From Cloeon dipterum (lineage: Eukaryota; Arthropoda; Insecta; Ephemeroptera; Baetidae), in the NCBI RefSeq assembly GCF_949628265.1, contig NC_088787.1, positions 30,680,501 to 30,744,500 on the forward strand: DNA of 64,000 bases. The letters run 5' to 3'. This document shows positions 29,111 to 42,000 of the stretch, one piece after another; position 1 is the first letter of the stretch; the number at the start of each line of letters is the position of its first letter. A program made the position numbers and the translations under genes. A model generated the notes under the pieces. The model ran no database searches. It worked only from the letters and a program-made list of their open reading frames with translations, and was not told the DNA's origin.

Positions 29111-30696
29111 CTTACATGAGGCTAAAAATTGTTTATTATTATATCTCTCTTATTATTTTCTTTTTTCTTTGTTGGATAAATTCGAAAAGCAATATTCGAT
29201 GCTTTACGGAAATTCTGTGAAAAATTAATTTTACCTTTACTTGAAATGAGGAAAAAGGAGAAAAATTTTCAGGTTTAAATTTGTGATAAAATCGGCTTAT
29301 TAAGCGGCGAGAACTGTGTCCCAACTGAAAATCACAACTTAGGGAATTTTCCTCAATGTTCGCATACCATTGGATAGATAGCAACGAAAGAGATTGAAAT
29401 CGTGAAATTTGGCAGAATTTGGCATCGGTTCTAATTGTAAAGATAAACTAAATTAAATTTCACTTTGAAACTTACTTTTAATAAAGGACTATAAATAAAT
29501 TAATATGTAACTCAATAAACTACCTGCTGTAGTCAACAATGCAAAATTTAAAGCTCATATACATACTAGCTATAGCCTATCACTAGAGCTCCAAAATTTG
29601 AAAGGACATTTCGCTGTGGCAGCGCATTTTCCCAGTAAATTCTCGCAATGAAACACAAATTGAAGTGTTGCAAAAATTGCTCAATATTTGATGCACAAAT
29701 AAAAACCCAACCCTATATCGGAGGATGCTATAGTTCCGTGATGGCGTCGAACAGTTGTTTTAAATATGGAAGACACAAGATAGGTTATTGTCCTCTTAAA
29801 AAAGCAAAGATTAATCGAAGTGTAAACAGATAAGAGATCAAAAACCGAGAGACCCTATTTGAATACAACATTGTTTTCGATTAAAGAAACTGAATAATTA
29901 ATTTAAAATGGTTACATTAACAAAGTGAGATGAGACATATTTGATCCAGGGCCAAATTGATGAACTGAAATTAACTTTTGCCTGTTTACTTTTGATTTAA
30001 ACTGATTGTGACGAGGCTGCAAATGAATTAATTGGGAAACAGGGGCAAAGAGGTGCGGGTTGCGGCACAGCTTTCGATTGGCTTTGAAGATATGCGTCGG
30101 ATGCGGCTCAATTTGCCTAATTAAGGAGCTCATTAGGGAGGAAGCGCGCAGCCTTGAGTCGGCGCGGTGTCGCGCAGGCTGGCAATATGCAGCCTTGGCT
30201 CTGGTCGCGGCGGCGGCTAGCTTTCGTTGATCAATCGCGCGGCTGCGGCGGCGGCGGCGCTCTCATTTGCGCGCTGATTGTTTTTTATTATCAATGAAGC
30301 TGTTTTATTGTCGCTCGTAAAAGCGGCAAAAAGCGGCCGCCGCGCGACAGGTGTGCTCCCTTCTCGCCCCGATTACCATTTTTATGAATCGGCCGCTCGG
30401 CCAAGAATGAAAGAAAGAAATTACACTGCTTGCTGCCTCCGTTGTTCCTACTCACCGCGTGTTAGCTTATTTATTTATTACAGCCGACGCATTTTATTGG
30501 CCAGTCTGCGTGTCTGGCTCGGGGAAAAAAACTCAAAGGGCAGCCGCCGCTGCCGCTGCAAATTTGTTTAATCATCGCAGCCCACCACGGCGAATATTGT
30601 TGCACCTCGATTTTTTTTTCATTCCTTCAGACAAACGGCCTGTCATGCTTCATTTGGGTTTCCCGGATTTCTGGAATGTAGAATGTCTCGTCGAGG
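29111..30696. other. Intergenic, no supported gene
   Basis: AT-rich at first, then GC-rich with GCGGCGGCGGCGGCGC at about 30245-30260 and GCCGCCGC-type patches to 30560. A 61-codon frame at 29648-29833 (+) has several cysteines but no known arrangement. I call no gene here. Confidence 0.5.
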
Positions 30697-31086
30697 TAGC
30701 AATCGATTGCCGAGGGTTAAATTAGGTTAGACAGCCGAATCACTCGGTCGACAAACGTGTAAAAGCCGTTACTTTGGCGGTTTCTGGCCTGAACGTAGCC
30801 ACAAGAACGACGGTAACCAATCAGAGAAGGAAGCGGCTTTCTCTGATTGGCCAAATCGAGACTTTTGTTGTCTGTTGCTGTGGCGCTGCAGTTTCGATCT
30901 GGCCAACCAGAGGAGAACCGCTCAATCAATTCTCTGATTGGTGTCCTGTGTTCTCTTTGCTAGGTACAAACCAAAAACCGCCAAAGTTTTAGCGGTATTT
31001 ACGTTTTAGCCGATTTTCTCGAATTGTCGACTGAATAATTCAGTTTTCTAGCCCAATTCGGCCCTCAGGAATCGATTGGCACTGTC
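30697..31086. mobile_element. TIR element, CCAAT family copy b
   Basis: About 390 bp with ends related to copy a: AGCAATCGATTGCCGAGGG at the left and CCCTCAGGAATCGATTGGCACTGTCA at the right. Inside are three CCAAT-type sites in both orientations: ACCAATCAGAGAAGG at about 30816, CTCTGATTGGCC at about 30841 and CTCTGATTGGTG at about 30932. This is the longest copy in the window. No transposase frame is seen, so it is non-autonomous. Confidence 0.65.
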
Positions 31087-31377
31087 ATACTGTATGAATG
31101 ATTCAATTCTGAGATAAACAATTTTGCAGAAAAATCAAACTCGTGTCGAATTAACACATATAAATATGCGAACGAGTGGCCTAAACGCGTTGATCTAAGC
31201 GTGCGTCATGTGCATCGATTGAATGAACGCAGTAGGTTGTTTGTTTGTCACTAGAGATTTCCAATGTGACGTGTCTCTATTGTGTGTTGTTATTGTTTTC
31301 TCCGTGTCTGTAGCGTGCGGTGGTGACCTCGTGCGATTGAACCCTAACTTGTGCGCAGCTTTTTAGAAAACAACAAT

Positions 31378-31378
<1 letters not shown>

Positions 31379-31458
<80 letters not shown>
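31379..31458. repeat. (AG)40 microsatellite
   Basis: An uninterrupted AG run of 80 bp. It lies in intergenic DNA without a neighbouring gene call. Confidence 0.95.
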
Positions 31459-31460
<2 letters not shown>

Positions 31461-34400
31461 ACAAATATAGCGCAGTGCATTCTGACCCTAGACAACCTTG
31501 CCGCCGCCGCGAGACACGTCGCGGCAAACAATTAATAATCGCGCGCTTCGATCGCATTCCTTAGCTTTGCTGATGCTGACTGAGTGAGAGAAGCAACTAC
31601 TGCGCCTCCGCTGAATGGAGTTAAGCGGATAATACACACACGAGAACGAGAACGACGTAGATCCCCGACGCTGATCTGATCAAGCCAAGGATTTCCTCGC
31701 CAGCACGTGGAAGTTTCCACGGATTTCTCCGCTTTTTATCCGAGATAGCCATCAGTGCAATCGCAGGCTCAGCAAAACGTATCATTTCATTCTCTGCGGT
31801 ATGAATCAAAAGCGCCATGTAACTGCCATTTCATGATGGAATATTAAGCTGCACATGTCATACAAATTCATTACATATTTTCAGGAGAAACAAAACAGTC
31901 CTTGGCACCACCATAAAAGTGTTTGTAAAAGAGGATTGACGTCTTAAAAATATACATTTTACGGTTTTTGTGGAACGAATTTGAAAATCTTTGAGACCTC
32001 AGTATCTCACCTCGCCATGGTTCAATTTAAATAGCTCTAAGCCTTCTTTGGATTCCTCTCGCCTAGCCCGATCCAACTTTGTAAGTCCCCCTTATTGGCT
32101 GACAACAGATTTGATGCCCTAGGTCAAGGTCAAAGGTTAATTACCTCGCAAACAGACGGAATGTATACACTTTGTTTCAATGCTATACTGTTTTTTTCTC
32201 TGCGTCTTTTGATTTGACTGATTTGTAAATGCTCATGATACTCTTTGATAAAACTTGCAAAACACGGGAAAGTCTAAAACTATATAGAAAAAATCGGAAG
32301 AACATTACATTAAAGCAAGGTACAGTGTCTAAATATTTTACAACAAAAACAACTTTATCGAATTTTAAAACCAGAGCAAGATCAGCTCTGAAAACCATGA
32401 TAAAAATTAAGTAAAATAATATGTGTACTCTAATTATTTGGTGTCCTAATGTTGCACCTAATTTTCAAGTTCTAGATCGCGGCACGTGTGAAAATGTTTC
32501 CTTCCTTCTTTCTTTAATTCACAGCGCCGACAGTTTTGTAAATTGCGTGTATACTGTACACTGATTCGCTTCATGTCTTACAACAAAATAAGTGTACTTG
32601 CTGGCGCGCATTGCCGCCCGCGGGCATCTCAAATTCGAAGCTCATTTCTCAGAATAAATTCGCAACAAGGAAACAAATGTTTTAATTGAGGAAAATATAC
32701 ACGGTGTTCTCAGAATTGGCGGCTCGGTTCGGGATTCTAATTAATTGGCTTCAGCATTTTATGGCACAACGGAGATAGCATCTCGTCCCGATTTATTTCC
32801 TCCGAAAGGTTGTTTTTCAATTTGGTGACCTAAGATATGCGGATTTAATAATTTCATTTCTATTTTACCAAACAAAAAATAGTATTCATTTCAGGTCGAA
32901 TGCAAAGTCATTATTTTTTAACGTATTAATAAATCTCGAGCATTTATTTTGATGCGCGGAGGGGACGGAATTCCCATTCAGAGACGATTTGCATCTCACG
33001 GCGCGAGCAGTTGAGCGCTTGTTTGTATTTTTATGAATACATCGCAATCTTGAGGGCGCGGCGCGTGTAGTTAGTTACAAAATAAATAAAGCCACTCGAA
33101 AGTCTGGTTACTCGCTTCGTCTCTAGTGAGTATAACACAGACACAGCACTCGTATTTTCCATAATAAGAAACTCCCGTCTGCAACACGTCTGTCAAGAAG
33201 TATGTAAAACACGAAACGAGCGCTCAATATAAAACTCCGTGAATAACTCTCGCAGTCGGGGATTTTTCATTGAATAAATTGGATAAAAATGGCCGACTTT
33301 TTAAAGTGGCGACAGTTGAAAATTATTTGAATTGTTGGATGCAATAAGCAGTTGATCGATAAAAATTTTCTACCTACAACAAAAAGGACCTTTTGCTACA
33401 TTAAAAATTAAAAATTTTCAAATTTCCTCCAAAATTGCCAGCGCTTGAGCACATTTTCTTAGCAGATTTCGATTCCACTCGTCGAGATCTGTCCAACAGC
33501 GTATGACACATTATGGGGAAACTCTCTGTTTTAAAATAAAATAGGATTTCAAAAAGGAGACAGTCAGTAATTTTAAAAGCATTTGCAGCCACTTTTCTAA
33601 AAAATGTACAGTCAATTTTGGCTTCAACTGAATCCTAAGGGATGAGTTCATGCATTGGTAACACGTATTTTCCAGGATTTTGCAGTGTTAATCCTCTCCG
33701 AATTTAATCAAATTTTGATTCGCATTTTTATTACTAAAAGAACAGCAAAATGGCGATGTTTTTCCGCTAAAATTCGAGATAACAATTTTTCAGACGATAT
33801 AATAGCTCCAATTATATTATGCTTCGATGAAGTCAGAATTTAAACAAATTTCCACACTTTCTTGAAAAGTATTCGAACTTAAAAAACTTTGCATATTTGC
33901 AATATTATTCTTCGATACAAATCGAATGATTTGGCAAAAGTTGGTGATCTGGTCCTAAAATTTGTGACAGAACAGTGCTCTGGGAAATCGAAAGCAGAAA
34001 TTTAACGGCTTGTGCTAGACTGTTGAATTTTCTGATAACCTTTTCGTAAAATTATGCTTTAATTTATTTGTTGATTACAAAACCTGCAACAGGTAAATAA
34101 AAGCCAAATTTTAGAAGGGGTCTTCCAGGAAATTCGAAAGAGAATAAGGTTTACGAAAAAGTCAATATATTTTGTTTTGCTAATAACTGTTTATTTTAAT
34201 TTGAAAATATTTAAAAATTTTAGCAGACGAGAGAATAATTACGATGCCAGCACAACTTATTTCATCTTAAAACAAATAACGTTTTGAACTCACCATATGT
34301 GGACTCTTTGGGTTCTCCTTTTGGAAAGAGACGGAGGAAGCGGCGAATTCGGCTCGACGCGGGGTTGTTTCTCATGCACTCGCGAGAAGTGGCTCAGCAG

Positions 34401-34535
34401 TCGCCGGGCATTGTAATAATAAAGCGGCGACCGTAGCCGAGACATTTTTAATATGAAAATTCATTTTTATTTCCCGTAGCCTAGATGTGTAAATAGGCAT
34501 GAAATATGAATGAAGTACTTGACCTGTCTGCCGAG

Positions 34536-34536
<1 letters not shown>
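31459..34536. other. Intergenic, no supported gene
   Basis: AT-rich DNA with many overlapping short frames and no family motif. Apart from the family 2 copy I see nothing in it. Confidence 0.5.
31978..32150 (+). repeat. Dispersed repeat family 2 copy
   Basis: Order of shared blocks: GAGACCTCA, TTTGGATTCCTCTCGCC, then TTTGATGCCCTAGGTCAAGG and TCAAAGGT. The same order is seen at 9735-9870 and 48355-48505, and inverted in part at 10455-10525. This copy carries about 25 extra bases between the middle and last blocks. Confidence 0.5.

Positions 34537-34600
<64 letters not shown>
34537..34600. repeat. (CT)32 microsatellite
   Basis: 64 bp of perfect CT repeat. The open frames that run through it are simple-sequence artefacts. 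Confidence 0.95.
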
Positions 34601-34603
<3 letters not shown>

Positions 34604-35039
34604 CGGCAAGAGCTGCGCACAATCAGCCGTGAACGCTGCTGTGCACTTGCTGCTCAGCCACAGCAGCAGCTATTTCAGCCAGCCCTCGTAAAAAGGCTCA
34701 CTTTCCTGGCCAAATTGCATTGCTTGTGACACCTCGACGGCCGGGCTAATCAGTTAACCGCCGCTCTTGCGCGCTCTCTCTCGCTCTCGGCCTGGCCTGG
34801 CATCGCAATCGCTCGCTGATCCGATATTAATAGCGGCTAGACTCGCTGCTCCAGTTTCGTCGTCATCACATCATTTGTTGCTGCTGATGCCAGCTGACTG
34901 CTGATTTATCTGCTTTTCTACTGTCCGAAAAAATTATATTTGACCTTACTGAACCCACTGCAAGGATCGGGGGTCTATTTCATTATTTCTTCTGTTGGAC
35001 GCAAACGCTTTTTAACACCATTTTCTTACACTGCCCCGG

Positions 35040-35330
35040 CTACCTAAGAGAGCTAATGGCGAGTCGAACGGTGTGCGGTTTTTAAAATGCGACGCTTACA
35101 AGATGAGATTTGGTGAAAATCGTATTTTAACTTCATCTCGGGTTCTAAGTGACACAAATACGAAAACTGCACACCGTTCGACTCGTCTTGACATCCCATG
35201 AAGCGCTGAATTGGTTTGAGGCAGATAAACACTCCGACTCCGTCGCCCAGTGAGGTGCAAACAGCAGCGAAACACTGAAAAATAAAAAAGGGGGTTGATG
35301 GAGGGACACCCCATCAAGAGACCCCTTTAG
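35040..35330. repeat. Dispersed repeat family 1, inverted pair with hairpin
   Basis: GAGTCGAACGGTGTGC near 35072 and its exact complement GCACACCGTTCGACTC near 35169 form a perfect 16-bp stem with about 80 bp between. Both lie in family 1 sequence in opposite orientations. Confidence 0.6.
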
Positions 35331-35537
35331 TAACCTTTTGGAGGCTAAGACGAGCCTAAACGGTAGTCGCTTTTGGAAAATCTTGTCAGCAAGTAAAGAA
35401 TCAATTTTCGTATAATTAATAGAGGAATAAAATAGGTAATGAAGTCGATTTGAAAGCCAATAATAAACGAAACTCAATACTTTGTGCTGTGATACATTTT
35501 CCTTTACAACCAAGCACTGCTTTGACCAGATAAAAAA

Positions 35538-35620
35538 GGCATTTTCTTGGAATAGATGAAAGGATCGTCAGAAGCGGTCACTCATTGTTAGAAGTCCAGA
35601 TGTGCATCCCTTAAGGAGAC
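35538..35620. repeat. Dispersed repeat family 4 (hairpin element), single copy
   Basis: Shares ATTTTCTTGGAATAGATGAA, GGTCACTCATTGT, and GTCCAGATGTGCATCCC.TAAGGAGAC-type blocks with the inverted pair at 36999-37200. Confidence 0.55.
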
Positions 35621-36998
35621 TTTTTTACAACCAGTCATAAAAAATAATGCAGTTCCAGAAAACACAATTAGCTTTGTATTTCTAGCAGAAGATCAGACAA
35701 CTGACCGTCTATAAATCAGGCAAGACCGATTCATGCGTGAGCTTAGAAAATACAAATAGAAAACTCAAACGTAGATTGATGACCAAGTGAGGGTGCCCGC
35801 CTGACCCTTTTTGACAGGACGCTGTAATGCGATAGAGAGTTGGACGGTGTTCCATGCAGCAACCAGTTCAAGAATTTTTGTGCCCGCGTCCGAAAAGGGT
35901 CTTGATTAGAAGCTGAGATAAATTTATTCAACGCCAGAAAATGATCCATTTTAAACTTTAAAGTGAAATATTCCAAAAATAAAATAAACTGTTGTTTAAT
36001 GGACGTAAAAAGAAAAATTGTTTCGTGCATTACACCGACAAAAATATATAATTATATCTTTTGATATTTGTCGTCAATTTTAAGATTTCGATTCGACTAA
36101 ATTTTGAACTGCCGATTTGTTATCCACTTAATTATCTTTCATGTGTTGTTCGGTTTGACTAATTAAATACCTGAATTCAATTTCATTCAAATCCGTTGAC
36201 GCTGAATAAAAATATCCTGATTGATCAAACCAAATTTTTCTCCTTCAAATAAATGAATTTTTTCGACTCGCGGATGAGGTCAGTTCACTCACGACTCCTA
36301 GGTTTCTCCTTCAGCATTCTAATTCGAATCTATCTAAAATATTCATCGACGCAAGACCACTCATTCATTATACACCCTATATTTCACCATTAGTTCGCAA
36401 TTTGAATAAAATATTTTCATTTTAAGTTGTTCAGCTCGTTTACATGTGATGCGTGTTCTAAAAGATTAAGAAGAACTCGAAACATTCGATTACGTAACAA
36501 TCAGTGGTGCGTGCGTCTCTAAAAAGAAGTTAGGGCGCGCGGCTTTTTTCTTGTGATCCGCTAGGTGGGCAATATGCAGATCTGGAATGTGGTGACGGCG
36601 ACGCCGACGGCGCCAGATGTGCAACAGAAACAACAATGGCACAAGCGATTCTTTCTTTTCGCTCGCTTGCATACGCTCGCGATTCGCGTGGCGCACAAGA
36701 GGGAGGAAGGGAGTACGAGCATAGGTTAATTGTGGCCGCGCGACACGACACACTCGTACACGCCGCAGCTGGAAGTGCTCGCGGGTCGCCTCAATCTGCC
36801 CGACAAAAATTAACGTCACATATTTTGGTTAGAGTACAATTTTTAAAGGCAAATCCATTGATAAACCAAGAGAGTCAGGTTTTGGCGCATTTTGCGCGCA
36901 TCCAAAGATACAAAAAATCGATTGGAAAAACAATAATAAATACTTGAGCTGACTCTTCGCGACCAGGGTACCAAAATACACAGCTTTGACAGCTAAAA

Positions 36999-37200
36999 GA
37001 AACTCATTTTCTTAGTAGAGATGAAGTGGTCACTCATTGTATGAGGTCCAGATGTGCATCCCTGAATGAGACTATCTACTTCTTACGACCAGGAAAACAC
37101 ATTTTCTCCTTAAGTCTCCTTAAGGGATGTACATCTGGACCTCACACAGTGATTGGCCATTTCTTACGGCCCTTTTATATTTACCAAGAAAATATGATTT
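36999..37200. mobile_element. Hairpin element, inverted pair of family 4
   Basis: The left arm at about 36999-37072 and right arm at about 37112-37200 are inverted copies centred on GGTCCAGATGT(G/A)CATCCC. The shape is that of a short palindromic, MITE-like element. No coding capacity. Confidence 0.6.
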
Positions 37201-37624
37201 CATGAAACGCTTAATTAATTAACGTGACAATTTCTAGCAGTGCTGATTCATGAACAATTATTACAAGAGAACACAATAAAAAATATTTTTACAGCAGTAA
37301 TTGTAATGAGACAGACTTTGGATTTTAAAAGGCACTTAAAGCATACAAATTGAGGCACAGACTGTCTGCTAAGGCACAAAAACTTCCCTTATTGGATAAA
37401 CGTGACGAAAGACTGAATAACCAGGCCCTATAAAAATTGAAGGAGATAAACACGCAGCAATGTTTATGTTCTCTCTTCGTGATAACTCAAATTTATTTTA
37501 TTGACCGACATTTTTAAAACATTTAAACTTCAAAGTAACAATGCAATGTCCCAGCTCCGGCTCTTGAAATGTTGTTTTGATTAAATAGTAAAAACTGCAA
37601 AATTTGTCACAAAAAAATGGTTAA

Positions 37625-38100
37625 ACTCCCAAATCTCAGCTTCTAATGGTTAGATTCTCAAAATCCACATACCGTTAAACTTGTCTCAACCTTTCCTAGA
37701 TAGCCAATACGGTCTAAGGGTGCCAACCCTTCAACCCCATTTTTAGCATCCTAAATAACGTAATTTTTTTTACAGATTTTTGTTGTGCACAATTCAATAC
37801 GTAACAAAATTTAACGATTATAACTTTAAAACGACTTCAGTTCATTGTAGGATGTGAAAATGAGTCGAGTTTTTGCAAATGCGGCTCTGAGAACCCAAGA
37901 TTCAGTTGAAAAATTGTATTTATTTCGACAGCCTCCAAAAGAAAAGACGTTTTCACCAAATCCTCGGCTTCTAATCGTCAGATTTACAAAAACTGCACAA
38001 TGTTTGACTCGTCATGATTTCCCCTAGATAGCTGAAAAGCAGTTTAAGAGTGCCAACCACATCAACCCCCTTTTCACTGCATCAAAAATTGGTAAATGCA
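37625..38100 (+). repeat. Dispersed repeat family 1, two consecutive units
   Basis: Unit one (37630-37745) has AGCTTCTAATGGTTAGATTC, CACATACCGTTAAACTTGTC and GGGTGCCAACCCTTCAACCCC. Unit two (37855-38090) repeats the scheme and also matches 5085-5330. The composite suggests that the full element is at least 475 bp long. Confidence 0.6.
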
Positions 38101-38483
38101 TTTTTTCTCTGGTTGGAAGCAAATGAGGCGAATAATTTAGGTTGCGACAGTACAAAGTCGTTTAATTCCATCTCTCCCCTATAGAAAGCTAGTTCCCAGA
38201 CCTATTCAAAACTAGAAAATCACTGTTTTTTGCATAATTGTAAGAATTTTTAACCGAAGAAAAATTTTAAATTCTAATTAATTGTTTTTTTAAGTTTATA
38301 AGCCTTCAAAATTGTAGAAAGGAACTCCTGCAAATGTAAATGCAAAAAAACCGCCGCGGACAGACTTTTTGTCTACGATTTTATCGAGTTCTAGTCTTTC
38401 GGATCCTGTTCTTTCGGAACAAACTCAAAATCACCTTTTTCGGACAAATTACCCATGCAGAGAGCCATCCGGGCAGTTGGAGA

Positions 38484-38616
<133 letters not shown>

Positions 38617-38775
38617 GGAAGCCCCACTCCGCGCTGCAGGCGCGTTGCGCGCGAGGAATCCATCCGTGGTCCATTCGAGAGCATCCCTGCTTGTGTGGGG
38701 CGCGGCGGGCGCGATATGAACGTGATTCCTTTTTCTTCTCGGCTTTCTCCCACTACCGGCGCCGCAACACCAAGG

Positions 38776-38783
38776 TATATAAA
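38776..38783 (+). promoter_or_regulatory. TATA box of the prodomain gene
   Basis: TATATAAA, 229 nt upstream of the start codon at 39012, in GC-rich DNA flanked by GA/CT tracts at 38484-38612 and 38931-38964. Expected transcription start is near 38806, giving a 5' UTR of about 200 nt that would contain the CT tract. GA/CT tracts are binding sites for GAGA-type factors in insects; use here is inference. Confidence 0.6.
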
Positions 38784-38926
38784 TTGGCAGAAAAAGATGT
38801 GGCCGCCGAATCGCAATTTAACTCGCTCACTCGCGGTCCTCTGGTCGACCGGGACACTCTGCGCTCTCTTCGTTTCGCACAGCACGCTTCAATTTTTTGC
38901 GGCACGCGGCGCGAATCCCCTTTAGC

Positions 38927-38930
<4 letters not shown>

Positions 38931-38964
<34 letters not shown>
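38931..38964. repeat. (CT)17 microsatellite in 5' UTR
   Basis: 34 bp of CT between the TATA box and the start codon of the prodomain gene. Confidence 0.9.
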
Positions 38965-38968
<4 letters not shown>

Positions 38969-39011
38969 CACTCTCGTCAGCGGCCGTACACTCACTCTGC
39001 CCGCCGCCGTC

Positions 39012-42000
39012 ATGCAATCCGCGCCGCTGCTGCTGCTCAGCGTGGCCGTCGTGGCCGCCGCCCTGCCCACGGCCGCCCTGCCCAGGCCGCCGGCCGAGTC
39101 GGACGCCAGGCCTGCCGCCAAGGTGGACAACTCGCTCAGGCCCGACGAGACGATCGCCTCGCAATCAGCCGAACCCATTGATGCGACCACCCCCTACAGC
39201 AGCTTAGCCTCCAAGAGGGAACTGTAAGAAACACACTTTTTTATTTTTCCTCCTCATTATGCTGCTCAAATGAAATGTCTGGCTAATATCGGCCGAGAAG
39301 GTTTTTTTAATTTTTGTGAGGTTTAAACCGTCCGAATGGGTCCATCGAGAAAATGTCAAATTTAATTATTTCGTAAGTTAATACCGTCGTTATGAATTTA
39401 AATGTGTTTCGGAAAATTCAAATAAACTAAAAAACATTTTCTTTAGCTATTGCAGCATTTAAAATTAACTATACTCTCTAAACTGGGAAAATCGGAGAGT
39501 TGTATTCCAGAGTTAGGGAATTTAAGACGGTCGACAATTTTTTTCCTATCTGTGATTTAGATTGAACACCAGATGAGCCAAACTTCAGGGCCACACTGAC
39601 TGAAAACCATCTAAATCTCCTTTGAAGCCCGATAAGCAACTTAGGTATCTTTTTCAATTTTATTGGTCGTTCTGATCAAAAATGGATAGTTAAAAGTTTT
39701 TTTAAAAAACCTGTCGAGATACCATCTTTAAACTTTTATTTTTAAAATGTTTATGCAAAAAATTAAAACTCCCGAAAATGTGGTAAGTGAAAATTGCTAG
39801 GCAAAATAATCTAAAATTACGAAGCAGATTGAAATTTTGAAACTGCACCAAGGAATTTAATAAAACGAAATTTGAGAAGCTTTGTCATCCACTTTCGTTT
39901 TCCACCGGCGTGCTCTCTCATTGGAAACCAAGATTAATCTCGGTGTAAAAGTGCAAACATGGCACGGCGTGCTCACTCAGATTAGCACCCGTCACGTTTC
40001 GAGAGCACTTGCTTTGCTTTTCCTCGCCTGGCTATAAACAAAAACGGACGGTGAGTGCAGCAAAAAATGTGTGCCACCACTGCACAAAAGGGTGCAAGTA
40101 TGTGTCGGGCTTCCGTGCAAAAATCGCCTGCTCTCATTCAACCGACGGATCGAACGCAACTCTCACGTGCACCAGAAAGGGAAAGAGAGAAATGGCTCCT
40201 GCAGTTAGACAGCACACTGGTCCGCAGCACACAGGTGTTCGCCCGGTTGCATCCGCGCCAGGCGCCTTTTCACTTTTAATTCCTCCTCGACCGCGAGCCA
40301 AATTGGTTCTTTAATTCAATTGCAGAGATCACAATCGGGTTTTCGTAATTTAATCTGTTGCTATTGCGCGCCGAGTGTTTTTCCCCGGCTCGAAGGAGTT
40401 GCTTTCTTATTTACTTCCCTTTCTCTGCTCGAGAGAGCACCGGCTGACCGTGATCGAAACTCTGCGCACCGCTCTACGCGAGTTACAGATAAAGATAATA
40501 CTAGGAGGTCGCAAAGAAAGAGCTTAACTTGATCTCTTTTCCTTAATTACAAATTTTCGATACTGTAAAAAGAGGAATATATTTTTTTATTAATTTAAAA
40601 ATCCTAGAGAACAGCAAACCTTTTAATTCTTTTAATTTAAAATTTGCATCCAATGTTCTACATGAGAAGCCAGAAAATTTTGCCAAAATATAAGTGGTCC
40701 AAAATGGTTTATTTTGCATTTTAAATCAATTGACAACGATAAATTGCGTTTTTCAGATCATTTTATGTCCAGAAGTGGAAAATAATATTAAAAAAGATTT
40801 GTTCCCTTTTGAGCATATGACCTCCGCGTTTTTTTAATCTACATCAATTGGAAACAAACATCCTAACATTTTTCTGGAAACCCGCTTGAAAAAGAATATT
40901 AAAAATATCTAATTCAGATGTAAGTTCTGTGGCGAGACTTGTGAAAAATATCATATCCAAAAGTGTACAGCAAGAAAACTTACTTTGAGAGAAGCAGCGA
41001 AAATGTATAAAAATTGATTAACCTTTAGATGTAGAGTGTTGCACGCATATTTTGCGTTTAATAAACCATTAATAATAAACTATCTAATTCCCTGATCACT
41101 TTTCATTAGCCGAAATCAGTCTGCGAGAGGGGGTGGGTGCCGGGTGGGCCGCTGCCGTTGCTGCCGCCGCAAAAGCCGAAAGACTGTGGTCTGGAGCAGT
41201 TTGGCGGCGGCTGTGGCGGCGACGGCAGACGGCTTACAAAATATCCGCGAGAGTAATTAGGCGGCAGTTATGGTAGGGTGGGTGAGTTGGTGGGTTGGTG
41301 GGCGGTCGGTCGGTCGGGCGGTTATAGATTTTTCAATCGGTCGCCGCGAGAGCGAGAGCAGACACGCGAATCAGCCGCGCGAGACAGACTAGCTGTATAG
41401 CAGGGGAAGCTGAAAGCGTATGGATCGGAGGTTGGTTACAAGTGCTCCACGTGTGCGACTTATCTTCCACCTTCAAACGTTCCCGTGCCGCCAGCCCACC
41501 CGCCACCCCTCCCGCAAAATGCCCCCACACGCTCTAATTTTATCTTTCTTCTCGTTTTTTTTGCAGAGTGCAAGACTCTTTAAACGGATGGTAAGCGGTT
41601 TTTAGAATGAGTCAAGTGTTTTCTTTGTCAGCTGTCACTAACAAACAAACGTCCTGTCCTGTTTCCAATTTTTAATTGCATTAATCTGTATTTGTAGGAA
41701 TTTTGAATTTCAAACCTTGAATTAGGAAGCAAACAACCCAGATTATAATTGCTAAACTTGATTTTTGTCACCGTTTCTGTCTATACTAATAATTAGAAGA
41801 ACAAACTAACGGCATATATTTACGTCTTGAGAGCATTTTTATGAATCGTGAACAGACGAATCGGATGCAGTTTTGACCCCGAGCACTTTGCTCCGACACA
41901 TTGGCGAGCAAACCGCGAGGGTCTGTCACTCACGACCGCAGCCAGCTCGGGCTTGGCTGCCTTCTGGCCGCCGCGCCACGCGGTCTCCGCACGGCCCCAT

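Noticed and set aside
31277..31531. 84-codon minus-strand frame across the AG repeat
   Set aside because: Mostly Ser-Leu from the microsatellite; no other support.
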